Assembly (NCBI GenBank): GCA_002322525.1
Contig: DCOU01000110.1
Coordinates: 1,567-7,907, forward strand
Source of the DNA: Candidatus Omnitrophica bacterium UBA1562
Lineage (GTDB): Bacteria > Omnitrophota > Gorgyraeia > Gygaellales > Profunditerraquicolaceae
Reading direction: 5' to 3'
DNA: 6,341 nt
In this document: piece after piece, positions 5,776-6,341 of the stretch
Layout: every line of letters begins with the position of its first letter
Numbering within the stretch: position 1 is the first letter of the stretch
The notes under the pieces: generated by a model
What the model was told of the DNA's origin: nothing
Seen by the model: only the letters and a program-made list of their open reading frames with translations
The model's database searches: none
Made by a program: the position numbers and the translations under genes

Positions 5776-6279
5776 TTGATGATTTTTATCATCATCCTGT
5801 TTATTCTTTTCCTAGATCAATTCACTAAATTACTCGCCACCAAAAATTTATTATTAAATCAATCTGTGCCTTTAATAAGAAGGATATTCCACCTTACGCT
5901 CGTACGTAATCGGGGTGCCGCCTTTGGCATACTCAAGAACCAGACTTCATTATTTATATTTGCTTCTCTATTCGCCATAATCTTGATTTTTTGGGGCCTT
6001 AGAAAAAATAAATATAAAAAGTATTCTCTTTACCCCGTTAGAAATATCGCCTCTGCAAAAGGATGTGGTAAAATTTCTAACGGGGTTTATAGTATATCCT
6101 TAAGTTTCATTTTAGCTGGCGCTTTAGGAAATCTCATTGACCGGTTACGCTTAGGATATGTGATTGATTTTTTAGATTTTCGCATCTGGCCAATATTTAA
6201 TGTAGCTGATAGTGCTATAACAATAGGGGCGATATTATTGGGATGGTCAATATTAATAACAAGAAATAGACAAGGTTAG
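5776..6279 (+). CDS. lspA: lipoprotein signal peptidase (signal peptidase II)
   Basis: LspA is an inner-membrane aspartyl protease that removes the signal peptide of diacylglyceryl-modified prolipoproteins. The 167 residues show the family pattern: first membrane segment with DQFTK (14-18), LVRNRGAAFG (42-51), second membrane segment (about 57-75), GALGNLIDR (115-123) with catalytic Asp122, VIDFLDF (129-135) and FNVADSAI (141-148) with catalytic Asp145, then the last membrane segment. The cytoplasmic loop between segments 2 and 3 carries an extra stretch of about 19-22 residues (YPVRNIAS to ISNGV, 86-104) encoded by a palindromic element, yet the frame and both catalytic residues are intact. 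Start is TTG 5776 or ATG 5779; an in-frame stop at 5764-5766 excludes anything further upstream. No good Shine-Dalgarno is seen, so coupling to the preceding gene is likely. The stop codon abuts a heptamer repeat array. Confidence 0.95.
   Translation: MMIFIIILFILFLDQFTKLLATKNLLLNQSVPLIRRIFHLTLVRNRGAAFGILKNQTSLFIFASLFAIILIFWGLRKNKYKKYSLYPVRNIASAKGCGKISNGVYSISLSFILAGALGNLIDRLRLGYVIDFLDFRIWPIFNVADSAITIGAILLGWSILITRNRQG
5777..5794 (+). promoter_or_regulatory. hairpin enclosing the lspA start codon
   Basis: TGATGAT (5777-5783) and ATCATCA (5788-5794) form a perfect 7-bp stem with a TTTT loop. The stem includes ATG 5779 and most of TTG 5776. With no clear ribosome binding site, ribosomes finishing the upstream gene 9 bp away could open it. 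It is AT-rich, so its stability is modest and its role is inferred. Confidence 0.35.
6032..6086. mobile_element. in-frame palindromic element within lspA (Rickettsia-palindromic-element-like)
   Basis: ACCCCGTTAGAAAT (6032-6045) and ATTTCTAACGGGGT (6073-6086) are perfect 14-bp inverted repeats around a 27-nt centre. The 55-bp element encodes residues 86-104 of LspA, in the cytoplasmic loop between membrane segments 2 and 3, where homologues such as the E. coli enzyme have no such stretch. The arms are much more GC-rich than the surrounding codons. I recall similar YPVRN...ISNGV peptides in proteins of uncultured bacteria, but cannot check. No clear target-site duplication is visible. It carries no gene of its own and would depend on a transposase elsewhere. 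Confidence 0.7.
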
Positions 6280-6306
6280 CGTATAGCGTAGAGCGTATAG
6301 CGTTTA
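6279..6306 (+). repeat. four tandem GCGTWKA-type heptamers after lspA
   Basis: GCGTATA, GCGTAGA, GCGTATA and GCGTTTA follow one another, with the first base being the last base of the lspA TAG stop. This is the same repeat family as at 562-582 in the opposite orientation; 18 bp (6290-6307) match exactly. It is too short and regular to be CRISPR and has no hairpin plus T-run to act as a terminator. Confidence 0.75.
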
Positions 6307-6341
6307 GTTTGACTATACCACGACTTTGTTAAAAATGCATT
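6307..6341. other. right-edge intergenic stretch, nothing identifiable
   Basis: These 35 bases hold no recognisable site. A TTGACT at 6309-6314 lacks a convincing -10 partner, and the ATG at 6335 has no Shine-Dalgarno and too little following sequence to judge. Confidence 0.4.

Noticed and set aside
6309..6337. Promoter and start of a further gene at the right edge
   Set aside because: TTGACT has no good -10 at a proper distance, the ATG at 6335 lacks a Shine-Dalgarno, and only two more codons would be visible.
6279..6341. Possible CRISPR array or other repeat-spacer locus
   Set aside because: The heptamers are directly tandem with no spacers, and only four units exist.

Overview
The window looks like chromosomal DNA from an uncultured, probably Gram-negative-type bacterium of moderately low GC content. 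It carries a run of conserved housekeeping genes, all on the + strand: a broken yggS-type gene, proC, mtnP, ileS, a dksA/traR-family zinc-finger gene and lspA. The bacterial-type IleS with a C-terminal zinc site, the lipoprotein signal peptidase and the DksA-like protein fix the domain as Bacteria. The gene order, the protein style and the load of short palindromic repeats remind me of Omnitrophota (former OP3) or related candidate phyla. That placement is an inference from memory.

Layout. Positions 1-362 hold no convincing complete gene. An unidentified open reading tail runs in from the left edge. It is followed by a good sigma70-like promoter (TTGACC, 16 bp, TATAAT) and then about 200 bp of hairpins and diverged repeat units that run up to the first start codon. 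Positions 363-671 are an in-frame but internally deleted yggS (PLP homeostasis protein): the two ends of the family are present and about 130 middle residues are gone, with a GCGTWTA-type heptamer array at the junction. A 90-bp gap with two copies of the near-palindrome GGGACTGTCCC leads to proC (pyrroline-5-carboxylate reductase). Then come mtnP (methylthioadenosine phosphorylase), ileS (isoleucyl-tRNA synthetase), the dksA/traR-family gene and lspA. These last five genes are 1-9 bp apart and read as one transcription unit with probable translational coupling. The window ends in another heptamer array that starts at the lspA stop codon.

The genes do not form a single pathway. ProC finishes proline synthesis, MtnP salvages methylthioadenosine, IleS charges tRNA-Ile, LspA removes lipoprotein signal peptides, and the zinc-finger protein probably acts on RNA polymerase. 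The pairing of ileS with lspA is common in bacteria.

The most unusual content is the repeat load. Several unrelated families of short inverted or tandem repeats sit between genes and also inside reading frames: a 14-bp-arm palindrome in lspA, a 14-bp-arm palindrome in ileS, a 27-bp tandem duplication in ileS and the heptamer array in yggS. All the frames stay open. This resembles the protein-coding palindromic elements known from Rickettsia. I see no new enzymatic or defence system in this window.
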